From Pedobacter cryoconitis (GTDB lineage: Bacteria > Bacteroidota > Bacteroidia > Sphingobacteriales > Sphingobacteriaceae): a DNA stretch of 64,000 nucleotides. Numbering within the stretch: the first letter of the stretch is position 1; the number at the start of each line of letters is the position of its first letter. The notes beneath the pieces are model-generated. The model was not told where the DNA came from. It searched no databases and saw nothing but the letters and a program-made list of their open reading frames with translations. Below, in pieces: positions 17,681 to 26,769 of this stretch. The stretch covers positions 372,001 through 436,000 of the forward strand of contig NZ_JACHCG010000001.1 of assembly GCF_014200595.1 (NCBI RefSeq), given 5' to 3'. Made by a program: the position numbers and the translations under genes.

Positions 17681-18520
17681 ATGAAAGATATGAAAGTGTT
17701 ACATGCGGTACATCCGGATGATTTTAAAACATACGATACGGAGAAAATCAGATCAAGATTTTTACTGACTGATTTGAAAGAAGAGAATAAGGCGAATTTC
17801 GCCTATACACATTACGACAGAATGATTGTAGGCCTGGTACATCCGGTCGCTGAAACAGTTGTTTTAGGAAACTATTCAAATCTGCGTGCTGATTATTTTC
17901 TGGAAAGAAGAGAAATCGGAATCATCAATGTTGGCGGTCCTGGTTCAATTGAAGCGGACGGGAAAACATTTGAAGTGAATAAACTTGATGCTTTATACCT
18001 TGGAAAAGGGGTGAAGGAAGTGAAATTCAAAAGTGAAGATGCTGCAAATCCAGCAGTATTTTATTGCTTGTCTACGCCAGCACATCAGGCTTATCCTGTA
18101 ACATTATTAGTTCACGCAGATGCGGTTTCTACAGAATTGGGTAGCTTAAACACGGCAAATGAACGCAGGATCATTAAATATATTCACAGAGATGGAATTC
18201 AAAGCAGTCAATTGGTGATGGGCTTGACTATTCTGGCTAATGGAAGTGTTTGGAATACCATGCCGGCACATACACATGACAGAAGGATGGAAGCTTATTT
18301 CTATTTTGATGTAGCCGCAGACCAGCGTGTTTTCCATTTAATGGGTCAGCCGCAAGAAACCCGTCATGTATTAATGGGTAATCATGATGCTATTGTTTCC
18401 CCTCCATGGAGTATCCATTCGGGAAGTGGTACACAAAATTATAGTTTTATCTGGGGCATGGGAGGTGAAAACCTTGATTATGCAGATATGGACCCGGTAG
18501 CAATTCAAGATATACGTTAA
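17681..18520 (+). CDS. kduI: 5-dehydro-4-deoxy-D-glucuronate isomerase KduI
   Basis: A 279-residue cytoplasmic cupin. It converts 5-keto-4-deoxyuronate (from unsaturated uronates) to 3-deoxy-D-glycero-2,5-hexodiulosonate. Visible signature regions: the start VLHAVHPDDFKTYDTEKIR, YDRMIVGLVHP, REIGIINVGGPGSIEADGK, MPAHTHDRRMEAYFYFD (the metal-binding H-x-H...E) and PPWSIHSGSGTQNY with the second His ligand region. Length equals the usual 278-280. It follows the DUF4350 gene by 42 bp and its stop codon overlaps the next ATG by one base, so translation is coupled to the SDR gene. Confidence 0.95.
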   Translation: MKDMKVLHAVHPDDFKTYDTEKIRSRFLLTDLKEENKANFAYTHYDRMIVGLVHPVAETVVLGNYSNLRADYFLERREIGIINVGGPGSIEADGKTFEVNKLDALYLGKGVKEVKFKSEDAANPAVFYCLSTPAHQAYPVTLLVHADAVSTELGSLNTANERRIIKYIHRDGIQSSQLVMGLTILANGSVWNTMPAHTHDRRMEAYFYFDVAADQRVFHLMGQPQETRHVLMGNHDAIVSPPWSIHSGSGTQNYSFIWGMGGENLDYADMDPVAIQDIR

Positions 18521-19335
18521 TGGAAAATACATTCTCTTTAAAAGGAAAGGTCATCATTGTAACCGGAGGTACCGGGATATTAGGCGGTGCATTTGTAGAT
18601 GCAGTAGTTGAGGCAGGTGCTTCGGTAGGTATTTTAGGCAGAAATGCTAAAGTTGCTAACGAACGTGCAGATGCAATTAACAAGGGTGGTGGCCAGGCCA
18701 TAGCTTTAGTAGCCGATGTAATGGACGAAAGTCAGTTATTGGAATGCAGGGCACAGGTACTGGAGAAATTCGGCCGGATCGATGGTTTAGTAAATGCTGC
18801 GGGTGGAAATCAGCCTGAAGGTGTTTTACAGCCCGAAGAAGATATCTTTAAGATGAACCTGGATGGAATGAAAAAGGTAATGGACTTAAATTTATGGGGA
18901 ACAGTTATTCCTACACAGGTTTTCGGAGAATCCATTGCTGCCAGTGGTAAAGGGAGCATTGTAAATATCTCTTCCATGAACTCTAAAAGAGTAATCACTA
19001 AAGTTTTAGGTTATAATTTAGGGAAAGCTGGTGTTGATTATTATAACCAGTGGTTTGCCGTTGAACTGGCCAACCGTTATGGCGGGGCAATCCGGATGAA
19101 TGCGATTGCACCAGGATTTTTCCTGACTGAACAAAACCGCACATTATTAACCAATCCGGATGGCAGTTATACTGACCGCGGCGGGTTAGCGATCAGGCAA
19201 ACACCATTTAAACGTTTTGGACATCCGGATGAGTTAAAAGGAGCTTTAGTTTGGTTATTAAGTGATGCTTCTCAATTTGTAACCGGAGCTATGATTTGTG
19301 TAGATGGCGGTTTCTCTGTATTTGGAGGCGTTTAA
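18520..19335 (+). CDS. SDR-family reductase of uronate catabolism (UxuB/KduD-type)
   Basis: A 271-residue short-chain dehydrogenase. Cofactor loop GGTGILGGAFV (about 17-27), NAAGG (about 92-96), catalytic Ser in NISSMNS, Y165-N-L-G-K169, and the C-terminus GAMICVDGGFSVFGGV. The insert ending TLLTNPDGSYTDRGG followed by TPFKRFGHPDEL is typical of SDR enzymes annotated as D-mannonate/fructuronate oxidoreductases rather than the shorter KduD (about 253 residues). Position between kduI and kdgK predicts that it reduces the KduI product to 2-keto-3-deoxygluconate. A D-mannonate route is the alternative. Start overlaps kduI by one base. Confidence 0.8.
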   Translation: MENTFSLKGKVIIVTGGTGILGGAFVDAVVEAGASVGILGRNAKVANERADAINKGGGQAIALVADVMDESQLLECRAQVLEKFGRIDGLVNAAGGNQPEGVLQPEEDIFKMNLDGMKKVMDLNLWGTVIPTQVFGESIAASGKGSIVNISSMNSKRVITKVLGYNLGKAGVDYYNQWFAVELANRYGGAIRMNAIAPGFFLTEQNRTLLTNPDGSYTDRGGLAIRQTPFKRFGHPDELKGALVWLLSDASQFVTGAMICVDGGFSVFGGV

Positions 19336-19338
19336 AGC

Positions 19339-20358
19339 ATGGGAAAGGTACTGAACTTCGGAGAGTTGTTATTGCGGATTTGTCCGGACGTGGAAGGGGG
19401 CTGGTTAAAAGAAAATAACCTGCCTTTTTTTGTGGGTGGTGCAGAGCTGAATGTCGCTACGGCTTTGGCTTTGTGGAAGATACCTTCTGCTTATCTGACG
19501 GCGTTACCTGATAATTCCTTAACGGAACAATTGGTAGACTATGTGAAGGGATTAAATATTGATACGTCTGCGATTCAATATACTGGTGAACGGGTAGGTT
19601 TATACTATTTGCACCAGGGTAAAGATCTTAAAAATGCAGGGGTGATTTATGACCGCAGTGGTTCTTCTTTCGCAACTTTACAAACAGGGACGATCAACTG
19701 GGATGTTGTTTTGAAAGATGTTTCCTGGTTTCATTTTAGTGCCATCTGTCCTGCGGTAAGTTTAGCAGCGGCTGAGGTTTGTCTGGAGGCTTTAAAAGAA
19801 GCATCAGCCAGGAATATCACGATTTCAGTTGACCTTAATTACAGAGCTAAACTCTGGAAGTATGGCAAAGAACCTATTGATATTTTACCTGGTTTAGTAC
19901 AGTATTGCGATGTGGTGATGGGTAATTTATGGGCTGCCGAAAAGATGCTGGGCATTCCTGTTCCTGAAGGCCTGGTTGAAGCAGATCAAAAAGAACTTTA
20001 TTTAGAACAGTCGGCAGTGAGCTCGAGAGAACTGATTGCCAGATTTCCTGAGTGTAAGGTCGTTGCCAATACTTTCCGCTTTGATGAACAGGAAGGGGTA
20101 AGGTATTATTCTACTTTGTTCTCGGAGGATGAATTATTGGTATCAAAGCAATATTCAGCAAAAAATATTATCAATAAGGTAGGCAGTGGTGACTGTTATA
20201 TGGCAGGTTTGATCTATGGTTTTTACCAGGATCAGCCGGCAGAAGAAATAATTGAGTTTGCAACGGCTGCTGCATTCTCCAAGCTCTTTGTAGCAGGAGA
20301 TGCGACTACGGTTGAAGCCAATCAGATTAAAGAAAAAGTAAGAAATTATGAAGACTAG
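19339..20358 (+). CDS. kdgK: 2-keto-3-deoxygluconate kinase (PfkB family)
   Basis: A 339-residue ribokinase-fold sugar kinase that phosphorylates 2-keto-3-deoxygluconate. N-terminal substrate glycines FVGGAELNVATALAL (about 31-45), a middle signature TISVDLNYRAKLWK (about 155-168) where DxNxR is typical of KDG kinases, and the ATP/anion-hole motif NKVGSGDCYMAGLIYG with catalytic Asp in GSGD (usually GAGD). Starts 3 bp after the SDR gene and its 3' end overlaps the aldolase gene by 11 bp. Confidence 0.9.
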   Translation: MGKVLNFGELLLRICPDVEGGWLKENNLPFFVGGAELNVATALALWKIPSAYLTALPDNSLTEQLVDYVKGLNIDTSAIQYTGERVGLYYLHQGKDLKNAGVIYDRSGSSFATLQTGTINWDVVLKDVSWFHFSAICPAVSLAAAEVCLEALKEASARNITISVDLNYRAKLWKYGKEPIDILPGLVQYCDVVMGNLWAAEKMLGIPVPEGLVEADQKELYLEQSAVSSRELIARFPECKVVANTFRFDEQEGVRYYSTLFSEDELLVSKQYSAKNIINKVGSGDCYMAGLIYGFYQDQPAEEIIEFATAAAFSKLFVAGDATTVEANQIKEKVRNYED

Positions 20359-21007
20359 AGAACGTTCTTTAAAAGCGATAACTGACCAGGGTTTATTGCC
20401 TTTGTTTTTTTACGAAGATGCAGAGGTGAGTTTAGAAATCATCAGAACTTTGTATAAATCCGGAATACGGGTATTGGAATATACAAACAGGGGATTTGCT
20501 GCATTGGCGAATTTCCGTTTCCTGATTGATGCGATCGGGATTGAAATGAAAGATCTGCATCTGGGTATTGGAACGATTAAAAATACAGAAGAAGCCAGCG
20601 CTTTTATTCAAGCGGGTGCACATTTTATTGTTTGCCCGGTTGTAGATGCTGAAGTGGGTAAATTGGTACATGATGCCGGTTTGTTGTGGATTCCGGGCTG
20701 TTTTACGCCAACGGAAATTAATATCGCGCATCAGTTAAATGCAGGGATTATTAAACTTTTCCCGGCAAATGTATTGGGGCCTGTTTATGTATCTTCTGTT
20801 AAAGAGGTATTTCCGGGACAGCTTTTTATTCCAACAGGCGGTGTTGAAATTGAAGAAGAAAATATGACTAAATGGTTTAAATCCGGTGTCTGTGCGGTAG
20901 GAATGGGAAGCAAACTGATCAGTAAAGAGATCCTGGAAACCAGAGATTATAATGAATTAGCTTCACGTACCAAAAAGACTATTGAAATGGTGAAAGCCAC
21001 GCGATAA
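20348..21007 (+). CDS. kdgA: KDPG/KHG aldolase
   Basis: A 219-residue class I aldolase that splits 2-keto-3-deoxy-6-phosphogluconate into pyruvate and glyceraldehyde-3-phosphate. The Schiff-base lysine lies in GIIKLFPAN (K136), the general base Glu in VLEYTNRG (E44), and substrate-binding signatures are LGIGTIKN and FIPTGGVE. The PxCFTPTEI turn is also conserved (IPGCFTPTE). The start overlaps kdgK by 11 bp, so the genes are translationally coupled. The last codons MVKATR-stop belong to a 21-bp unit that is repeated twice more after the stop. Confidence 0.93.
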   Translation: MKTRERSLKAITDQGLLPLFFYEDAEVSLEIIRTLYKSGIRVLEYTNRGFAALANFRFLIDAIGIEMKDLHLGIGTIKNTEEASAFIQAGAHFIVCPVVDAEVGKLVHDAGLLWIPGCFTPTEINIAHQLNAGIIKLFPANVLGPVYVSSVKEVFPGQLFIPTGGVEIEEENMTKWFKSGVCAVGMGSKLISKEILETRDYNELASRTKKTIEMVKATR

Positions 21008-21049
21008 ATGGTGAAGCCACCTGATCAGGGTGGTGAAACCAACCGATAA
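20987..21049 (+). repeat. Three tandem 21-bp units across the kdgA stop codon
   Basis: Unit 1 (20987-21007) encodes the last six residues and stop of the aldolase; units 2 (21008-21028) and 3 (21029-21049) are diverged non-coding copies sharing the core GGTGAA-CCA-C-GAT. All three are exactly 21 bp, in register. Confidence 0.75.
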
Positions 21050-21079
21050 AATCAACCAAACCAACCAAAACCAAATATA

Positions 21080-22453
21080 ATGAAAGAAGCCCGAATGAGC
21101 AATTACCGTTGGACGGTCTGTGCCCTGTTGTTTTTTGCTACGACAGTGAATTATCTTGACCGTCAGGTGCTTAGTCTGCTGCATTCGCGGTTAGAGGCAG
21201 AGTTTAACTGGACAAACAGTGACTATGCAAATATTACTTCGGCTTTTCAACTGGTGTATGCGATCTCTATGCTTTTTGCAGGCAGGATCGTAGACCGGCT
21301 GGGTACTAAATGGGGATATGCGGTTGCTTTGATTGTCTGGTCTTTAGGAGCTATTCTGCATGCTAAAGCTATTCCCGTTGGTCATGGACTGGCCACGATG
21401 TTAGGTTTCATCGGGATTACAGGTGTTTCGGTTTCTGTACTGGGCTTTATCTTTTCCAGAGCAGTTTTAGGCTTTGGTGAATCGGGTAATTTTCCTGCTG
21501 CCATTAAAGCTACGGCAGAATACTTCCCTAAAAAAGAACGTTCTCTGGCAACGGGGATCTTTAATTCAGGAGCTAATGTAGGCGCGGTATTAGCACCACT
21601 TACGGTTCCATGGATTGCGCATACCTGGGGCTGGGAATCTGCATTTTTAATTATTGGTGCGGTAGGGTTTTTATGGCTGATCTTCTGGTTTATTTTTTAT
21701 GAGAAGCCAGAAAAGCAAAAGCGTTTATCGAAGGCTGAGCTGGATTATATTTTATGTGACCCTGATCAGCAGGCTATTGTCCCATCTCCAACAACCGAGG
21801 CAGCTGAGAAAGTATCATGGGTTAAGTTGTTAAAGTACAGACAAACCTGGGCTTTCAGCTTGGGTAAGTTTATGACTGATGGGGTATGGTGGTTCTTTCT
21901 GTTCTGGTTGCCGTCTTATTTAAAGGTTCAGTATGGTATGGATGATACGGCAATTATGATTCCTTTAGCGGTGTTATACAGTATGACCATGATCGGAAGT
22001 GTTGGTGGAGGATGGTTCCCGATGTACTTTATGAAAAAAGGATATGCACCTTATGATGGCAGGATGAAAGCGATGTTGATCATTGCATTATTTCCTTTAG
22101 TTGTATTAGCTGCTCAGCCTTTAGGGCATATCAGTGTATGGATTCCTGTGATTTTGATTGGAATAGGGGCTTCTGCGCATCAGGCATGGTCAGCGAATAT
22201 CTTTACTACAGTTTCAGACATGTTCCCTAAAAAAGCCATTGGTTCAGTAATTGGGATTGGTGGGATGGCGGGAGGTTTAGGTGGTGTGTTTATGTCTAAG
22301 CTGGGCGGTTCACTTTTTGACCATTACAAGGCTTTAGGACACACACAAACTGGTTATACGATTATGTTCACGATTTGTGCGGTTGCTTATATTGTGGCGT
22401 GGACAGTGATGAAAATCTTAGTGCCTAAATACAGGCCAATTAATGATTTGTAA
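21080..22453 (+). CDS. MFS hexuronate transporter (ExuT-like, ACS family)
   Basis: A 457-residue 12-helix inner-membrane symporter. The start NYRWTVCALLFFATTVNYLD with RQVLS follows the anion:cation symporter pattern (NYxDR), the loop 2-3 motif is GRIVDRLGTKWGY, and helix 4 has SRAVLGFGESGNFPAAIKA, which closely matches hexuronate/glucarate carriers. It likely brings uronate or ketodeoxyuronate released in the periplasm into the cytoplasm for KduI. The start at 21080 or the Met five codons later are both possible. It is the last gene of the catabolic operon, four bases from the convergent sensor gene. Confidence 0.88.
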   Translation: MKEARMSNYRWTVCALLFFATTVNYLDRQVLSLLHSRLEAEFNWTNSDYANITSAFQLVYAISMLFAGRIVDRLGTKWGYAVALIVWSLGAILHAKAIPVGHGLATMLGFIGITGVSVSVLGFIFSRAVLGFGESGNFPAAIKATAEYFPKKERSLATGIFNSGANVGAVLAPLTVPWIAHTWGWESAFLIIGAVGFLWLIFWFIFYEKPEKQKRLSKAELDYILCDPDQQAIVPSPTTEAAEKVSWVKLLKYRQTWAFSLGKFMTDGVWWFFLFWLPSYLKVQYGMDDTAIMIPLAVLYSMTMIGSVGGGWFPMYFMKKGYAPYDGRMKAMLIIALFPLVVLAAQPLGHISVWIPVILIGIGASAHQAWSANIFTTVSDMFPKKAIGSVIGIGGMAGGLGGVFMSKLGGSLFDHYKALGHTQTGYTIMFTICAVAYIVAWTVMKILVPKYRPINDL

Positions 22454-22457
22454 CGGA

Positions 22458-25400
22458 TTATTCTTTTAAGCCGTTCTGGATATACTCAGTCGGGCTGATC
22501 CCAAATTGCTTTTTAAATTCCAGACTAAAGTATTTCCGGTCATTAAAGCCGACGCTGTAAGCGATCTCAGAGATAGATAAACCTCCGGCTTTAAGTAACC
22601 TTGCGGCTTGCTTTAACCGGAAAGACTTGATAAAGTCATTGACAGACTGATCGGTTAACGATCTTATTTTCTTGTATAATACAGGCTGGCTCATGCCTAT
22701 TTCGGTGGCAAGGGCAGGCACACCAAAGTCAGTATCGCTGATATGTTTTTCAATAATCTTAATCAGGTTCGCAAGGAATTGCTGTTCAGTAGTGTTGATA
22801 ATCAGGTTTTTGGGCTCAAGGGTAATGGTCTGTCCGTATTTTAATTTTAATTTCTCCCGCGCATTTAACAGGTTTTCTAATGTTAATTGCAGCAGCTTGA
22901 TATTAAAAGGCTTGATGATATAAGCATCTGCTCCGGTTTCCAGCCCGTTGATCTGATGGATATAAGCGGATCTTGCAGTTAACAGGATTACCGGGATGTG
23001 GCTGGTTCTTTCATCTGTTTTAACTCTTCTGCAAAATTCAAGGCCATCCATATTTGGCATCATGACATCACTGATAATCAAATCAGGAATTAAATCCGGT
23101 GCAGTTTCCCATCCAGCGAGTCCGTCTTCACATTCATGAACCTGGTAAGCCGCGGAGAGCGCATCGCTGAGAAACCTTCTGATTTCTGCATTGTCTTCCG
23201 CTAATAGGATTGTGTATTTATTTGTGTGCTGAAGAAAGTCCTCAGCAGGAATACTGTTTGCTTCAGGAACTATAACATGGTTGTTTTTGAGAGATTCGTC
23301 ATTTGAACTATCATTAAAATCTGCTGCTTTATTGTAATTTACAGCATCGTCATAATAGATATAATCTGAAATCAGGTCTGCTGGTTTAAAGTGATCTTTA
23401 CCCGTTGGCAGCGCTACAGTAAAACAAGTACGTCCATTTACCCCATTAATATCCGGTGTACTCTCGAAATAGATTTTTCCATGATGCAGCTCTGTAATGC
23501 TTTTTGAAAAGGAAAGCCCTAAACCTGTACCCATATTTCCGGCTGGGGCTACCTGGTAAAAGCTGTTAAACAGATCTGCCTGGTTTTCAGGCAGAATGCC
23601 TTTTCCACTATTTGTGATTTCAATTTGAACAAGGCCAGTTTCAGTTTTAAGGTGAAGACTGATCTGTCCGTTTGCTGGTGTAAATTTAAAAGCATTGGAA
23701 AGCAGGTTAAACAGTACTTTTTCTAATTGTACTTTATCAAAGTATAACTCAATTTCTTTCTGCGTTGCAGAGAAATTATAATTGAGCTGCTGGCTGATTG
23801 CCAGGTTTTGGAAGACCAGGAATATTTCATGGCAAAATTTAACCACATTACCCGGACTGACCTGCAATACCATTTTTCCGCTTTCTGCTTTTCTAAAATC
23901 AAGTAATTCGGTGGTCAGGCGCATCAAACGGTCTGCATTGTTTTTAATTAAGGAAAGCTCCTGGTGCAATTCTGGCTGCGCGATGGTCTGATCTATGATC
24001 TTTTCTAAAGGGCCTACAATTAATGTTAATGGTGTTCTTATCTCATGAGAAATATTCGTAAAGAATTCGAGTTTATGGGCATTGGTCTCTTTTTCATTTT
24101 TAAGTACTGCCCTGATTAATAAATAACGCAGCAACAAAACAATGATCCCTGTGGCCAGGGCACCATAAAATAAATAAGCCCACCAGGTTAAATAAAAAGG
24201 AGGAAGGACACTGATTTTTAGTGTCTTGGTATTCAGGCTTGGTATGCCGTCATTGTTTGTCCCTTTCACCTGAAAAACATAATCGCCGGGTGGCAGATTG
24301 GTATAGGTAGCTGTAGGCGTATTTACAGCGTTCCAGTTCTTTTCAAAACCTTCCAGTTTATAACTGTACTTGTTTTTCTCAGGTTTAACGTAGTTGAGCA
24401 AAGCGAAATTGAGTGTAATGGTGTTCTGGTTATGGTGCAATATCAATTCATCAGTCTGGCAGATATTTTGTTTTAACAGCCCGTCTGCTCCATTAATTTC
24501 TACGGATTGATTGTCCAGTTTCAAGTCTGTCAGGACAATTGCTGAAGGCTTGGTATTGGTTTGTATCTTATTGGTCAAAAAGCCGGTAAAGCCATTGTAA
24601 CCACCAAAAAATAATTCTCCATCCGGGCTTTTCAGATAAGCATTTTTATTAAACTCATTTCCAGGTAATCCGTCGCTCGAATTATAGTTTTTAAAGGTTT
24701 TAAGTACCGGATTAAACATGGATACCCCGTTACTGGTACTTACCCATAAATTGCCTGCATCATCTTCCATGATGCCGAATACATTGTTATTCGGTAAGCC
24801 GTTTTCCTGGGTATAATTGACAAAGCGGTTCCGCTTCTGGTCATAATAACTCAATCCTCCATAATAAGTACCGATCCATATTTCACCATTTTTACGCTGG
24901 GTGATGCAATTGATATTACTGGATTTTAAACTTTGTGGCAAGCCCATTTTGAAAGTGACCAGCAGGTTCCGGGCTTTGTTTAACAGGAACAAACCATCTG
25001 ATGTTCCAATCCAGGTATCCTGGTGCTGATCCCTATACAATACATAAATTGATCTGTCTTTTAGTTTCTGATTGACTAAAGGGAGATTGAGCGGTTTAAA
25101 TGCAGTTTTTTCAGGATTGGAATAAAGTATACCATTTTTCTGTGTCCCGACCCATAACCTTTGCTGCTGATCTTCGGTAAAGGTATTCATCTCATCTATC
25201 AGCGGATCTTTCGGGTTATATAAAAAGCGTTTGAAAGTTTGTGTTTCCGGGTTGAAACGGTTTAATCCACCGCCATGTGTACCTGTCCAGATTGTCCCTT
25301 TTTTATCTTCATAGATAGATTTAACCAGGTTTGAGCCTAAGCTGGAAGGGGAGGAAGTATTCAGGTAAGCGGTATACTGACCTGTTTTCCGGTTAAAATA

Positions 25401-26573
25401 GTTTAATCCCCCACCTTCAGTGCCTATCCACAAGTTTTTCTGCCTGTCTTCTACCAGGGAACTCACTACATTATTACTGATACTGGATTCGTATTTGTTT
25501 TTCTGATAACCGATGAAATGCGTAATGTATGGATAGGCAATATTGACCCCGCCAAAGTAAGTCCCGATCCAGATGGATTCATTTTTATCTTTAAACAGAC
25601 TGTAAACTGAGTTCTGGCTCAAACTCTTTTTATTCTCAGAAGCATTTTGATAGGAAACGCAGGCGTATGTTTTTGGATTCATAATACTGATCCCTTCCAG
25701 GCTGCCAATCCATAGGTTTCCAGACTGGTCTGTGATGATTTTGCGCACCACGTTACTAATTAAGCTTCCGGGATCACTGGTATGCTTAAAAGCGACGAAT
25801 TTGTTAGCAGAGCGATCATAGCGGTTTATGCCACCATTCTGCGTTCCGATCCAGAGGTTTTTATCTTTGTCTTCAACGATGCTGGTGATAAAGTTATCGC
25901 TGATCTCACCGGGTTGCCCAGTGTTCTTAAAGTTTTCAAAGTGATAACCGTTTTTTTTAAGGGTAAGCCGGCATAAACCATTTGAGGTTCCGATCCATAT
26001 AGCGTCCAGATAATCCTGGTAAATAGTTTTAATATTATTTGAAGGAAGCTGGTTTTTAGCAGCATAAAAGGAGCGTGTATAGACCTGCTTGTTTTTACTG
26101 TTAAGTAATTTCAAGCCGTATTCTGTTCCTACCCATAAATTTCCCGATTTGTCTTCTGTTATACAGGTTACTTTTTTTCCTTCAGGATTGGTCATCTTGC
26201 CGGGGTCACGTACCAATTCAAAAGACTCTTTTTGACTGTTATATTTTTGAAGGCCTGCATCTGAGCCTACCCATAGCGCACCTTTTTGATCCCGGTACAA
26301 AGCATTGATGTAATCATTTTTCAGAGAGTTACTGTCTGCGGGGTTATTCAGATATATTTTAAACCGGTAACCATCATAACGGTTTAAACCGCGCCGTGTA
26401 CCCAGCCAGATAAAGCCATTCTGATCTTGTGCGATGGAAAGTACGGCATTCTGAGAAAGGCCTTTTTCAATATTTAAATGGTCAAATAAAATAGGCTGCT
26501 GTGCGCTGAGCTGGCTGCAAACGAAACAAAAAAACAACACTGGGAATAGGAAGTAATTTGGTTTGAAGCGCAT
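22458..26573 (-). CDS. Hybrid two-component system sensor/regulator (HTCS)
   Basis: A 1371-residue single-chain sensor and transcription factor. Order: signal peptide (about 1-24); two seven-bladed propellers of Reg_prop repeats with recurrent LWIGT-GGLN units (about 30-690); a Y_Y_Y domain ending in ATYTNLPPGDYVFQVKGTN (about 700-785); a membrane helix WWAYLFYGALATGIIVLLL (about 795-815); histidine kinase with H843 in NISHEIRTPLT and an ATPase domain with GTGLGLSFSKS; a receiver with phosphoacceptor D1169 in IISDVMMPNMDG; and a C-terminal AraC-type helix-turn-helix. It would sense a periplasmic oligosaccharide and activate the divergent SusC operon 196 bp away. Confidence 0.96.
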   Translation of the reverse strand: MRFKPNYFLFPVLFFCFVCSQLSAQQPILFDHLNIEKGLSQNAVLSIAQDQNGFIWLGTRRGLNRYDGYRFKIYLNNPADSNSLKNDYINALYRDQKGALWVGSDAGLQKYNSQKESFELVRDPGKMTNPEGKKVTCITEDKSGNLWVGTEYGLKLLNSKNKQVYTRSFYAAKNQLPSNNIKTIYQDYLDAIWIGTSNGLCRLTLKKNGYHFENFKNTGQPGEISDNFITSIVEDKDKNLWIGTQNGGINRYDRSANKFVAFKHTSDPGSLISNVVRKIITDQSGNLWIGSLEGISIMNPKTYACVSYQNASENKKSLSQNSVYSLFKDKNESIWIGTYFGGVNIAYPYITHFIGYQKNKYESSISNNVVSSLVEDRQKNLWIGTEGGGLNYFNRKTGQYTAYLNTSSPSSLGSNLVKSIYEDKKGTIWTGTHGGGLNRFNPETQTFKRFLYNPKDPLIDEMNTFTEDQQQRLWVGTQKNGILYSNPEKTAFKPLNLPLVNQKLKDRSIYVLYRDQHQDTWIGTSDGLFLLNKARNLLVTFKMGLPQSLKSSNINCITQRKNGEIWIGTYYGGLSYYDQKRNRFVNYTQENGLPNNNVFGIMEDDAGNLWVSTSNGVSMFNPVLKTFKNYNSSDGLPGNEFNKNAYLKSPDGELFFGGYNGFTGFLTNKIQTNTKPSAIVLTDLKLDNQSVEINGADGLLKQNICQTDELILHHNQNTITLNFALLNYVKPEKNKYSYKLEGFEKNWNAVNTPTATYTNLPPGDYVFQVKGTNNDGIPSLNTKTLKISVLPPFYLTWWAYLFYGALATGIIVLLLRYLLIRAVLKNEKETNAHKLEFFTNISHEIRTPLTLIVGPLEKIIDQTIAQPELHQELSLIKNNADRLMRLTTELLDFRKAESGKMVLQVSPGNVVKFCHEIFLVFQNLAISQQLNYNFSATQKEIELYFDKVQLEKVLFNLLSNAFKFTPANGQISLHLKTETGLVQIEITNSGKGILPENQADLFNSFYQVAPAGNMGTGLGLSFSKSITELHHGKIYFESTPDINGVNGRTCFTVALPTGKDHFKPADLISDYIYYDDAVNYNKAADFNDSSNDESLKNNHVIVPEANSIPAEDFLQHTNKYTILLAEDNAEIRRFLSDALSAAYQVHECEDGLAGWETAPDLIPDLIISDVMMPNMDGLEFCRRVKTDERTSHIPVILLTARSAYIHQINGLETGADAYIIKPFNIKLLQLTLENLLNAREKLKLKYGQTITLEPKNLIINTTEQQFLANLIKIIEKHISDTDFGVPALATEIGMSQPVLYKKIRSLTDQSVNDFIKSFRLKQAARLLKAGGLSISEIAYSVGFNDRKYFSLEFKKQFGISPTEYIQNGLKE

Positions 26574-26646
26574 GTTTTGGTTTTTTCAGTAAAATAGGTG
26601 ACAAACAGCCTGATTACGCAATTATAAGCTAAATTATTAGAAATTC

Positions 26647-26702
26647 ACCCCTATAAATTTATAAAATTACCCCCTCCGCATCCCCCTTTGCCTATAAGTT
26701 TG
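26647..26702 (+). promoter_or_regulatory. Promoter and possible HTCS-binding boxes of the polysaccharide operon
   Basis: TAAGTTTG at 26695-26702 matches TAnnTTTG. Upstream lie three C-rich boxes, ACCCCT (26647-26652), ACCCCCT (26669-26675) and TCCCCCT (26681-26687), whose C-runs start 22 and 12 bp apart, close to helical phasing. A -33 TTG is lacking, as expected for a promoter that needs an activator. Confidence 0.45.
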
Positions 26703-26769
26703 CTATAGGATGTTACCACCTTGAATGGCCGGAACGCTCCTGAAAAACCTAACCAAATAAAAATCAATT

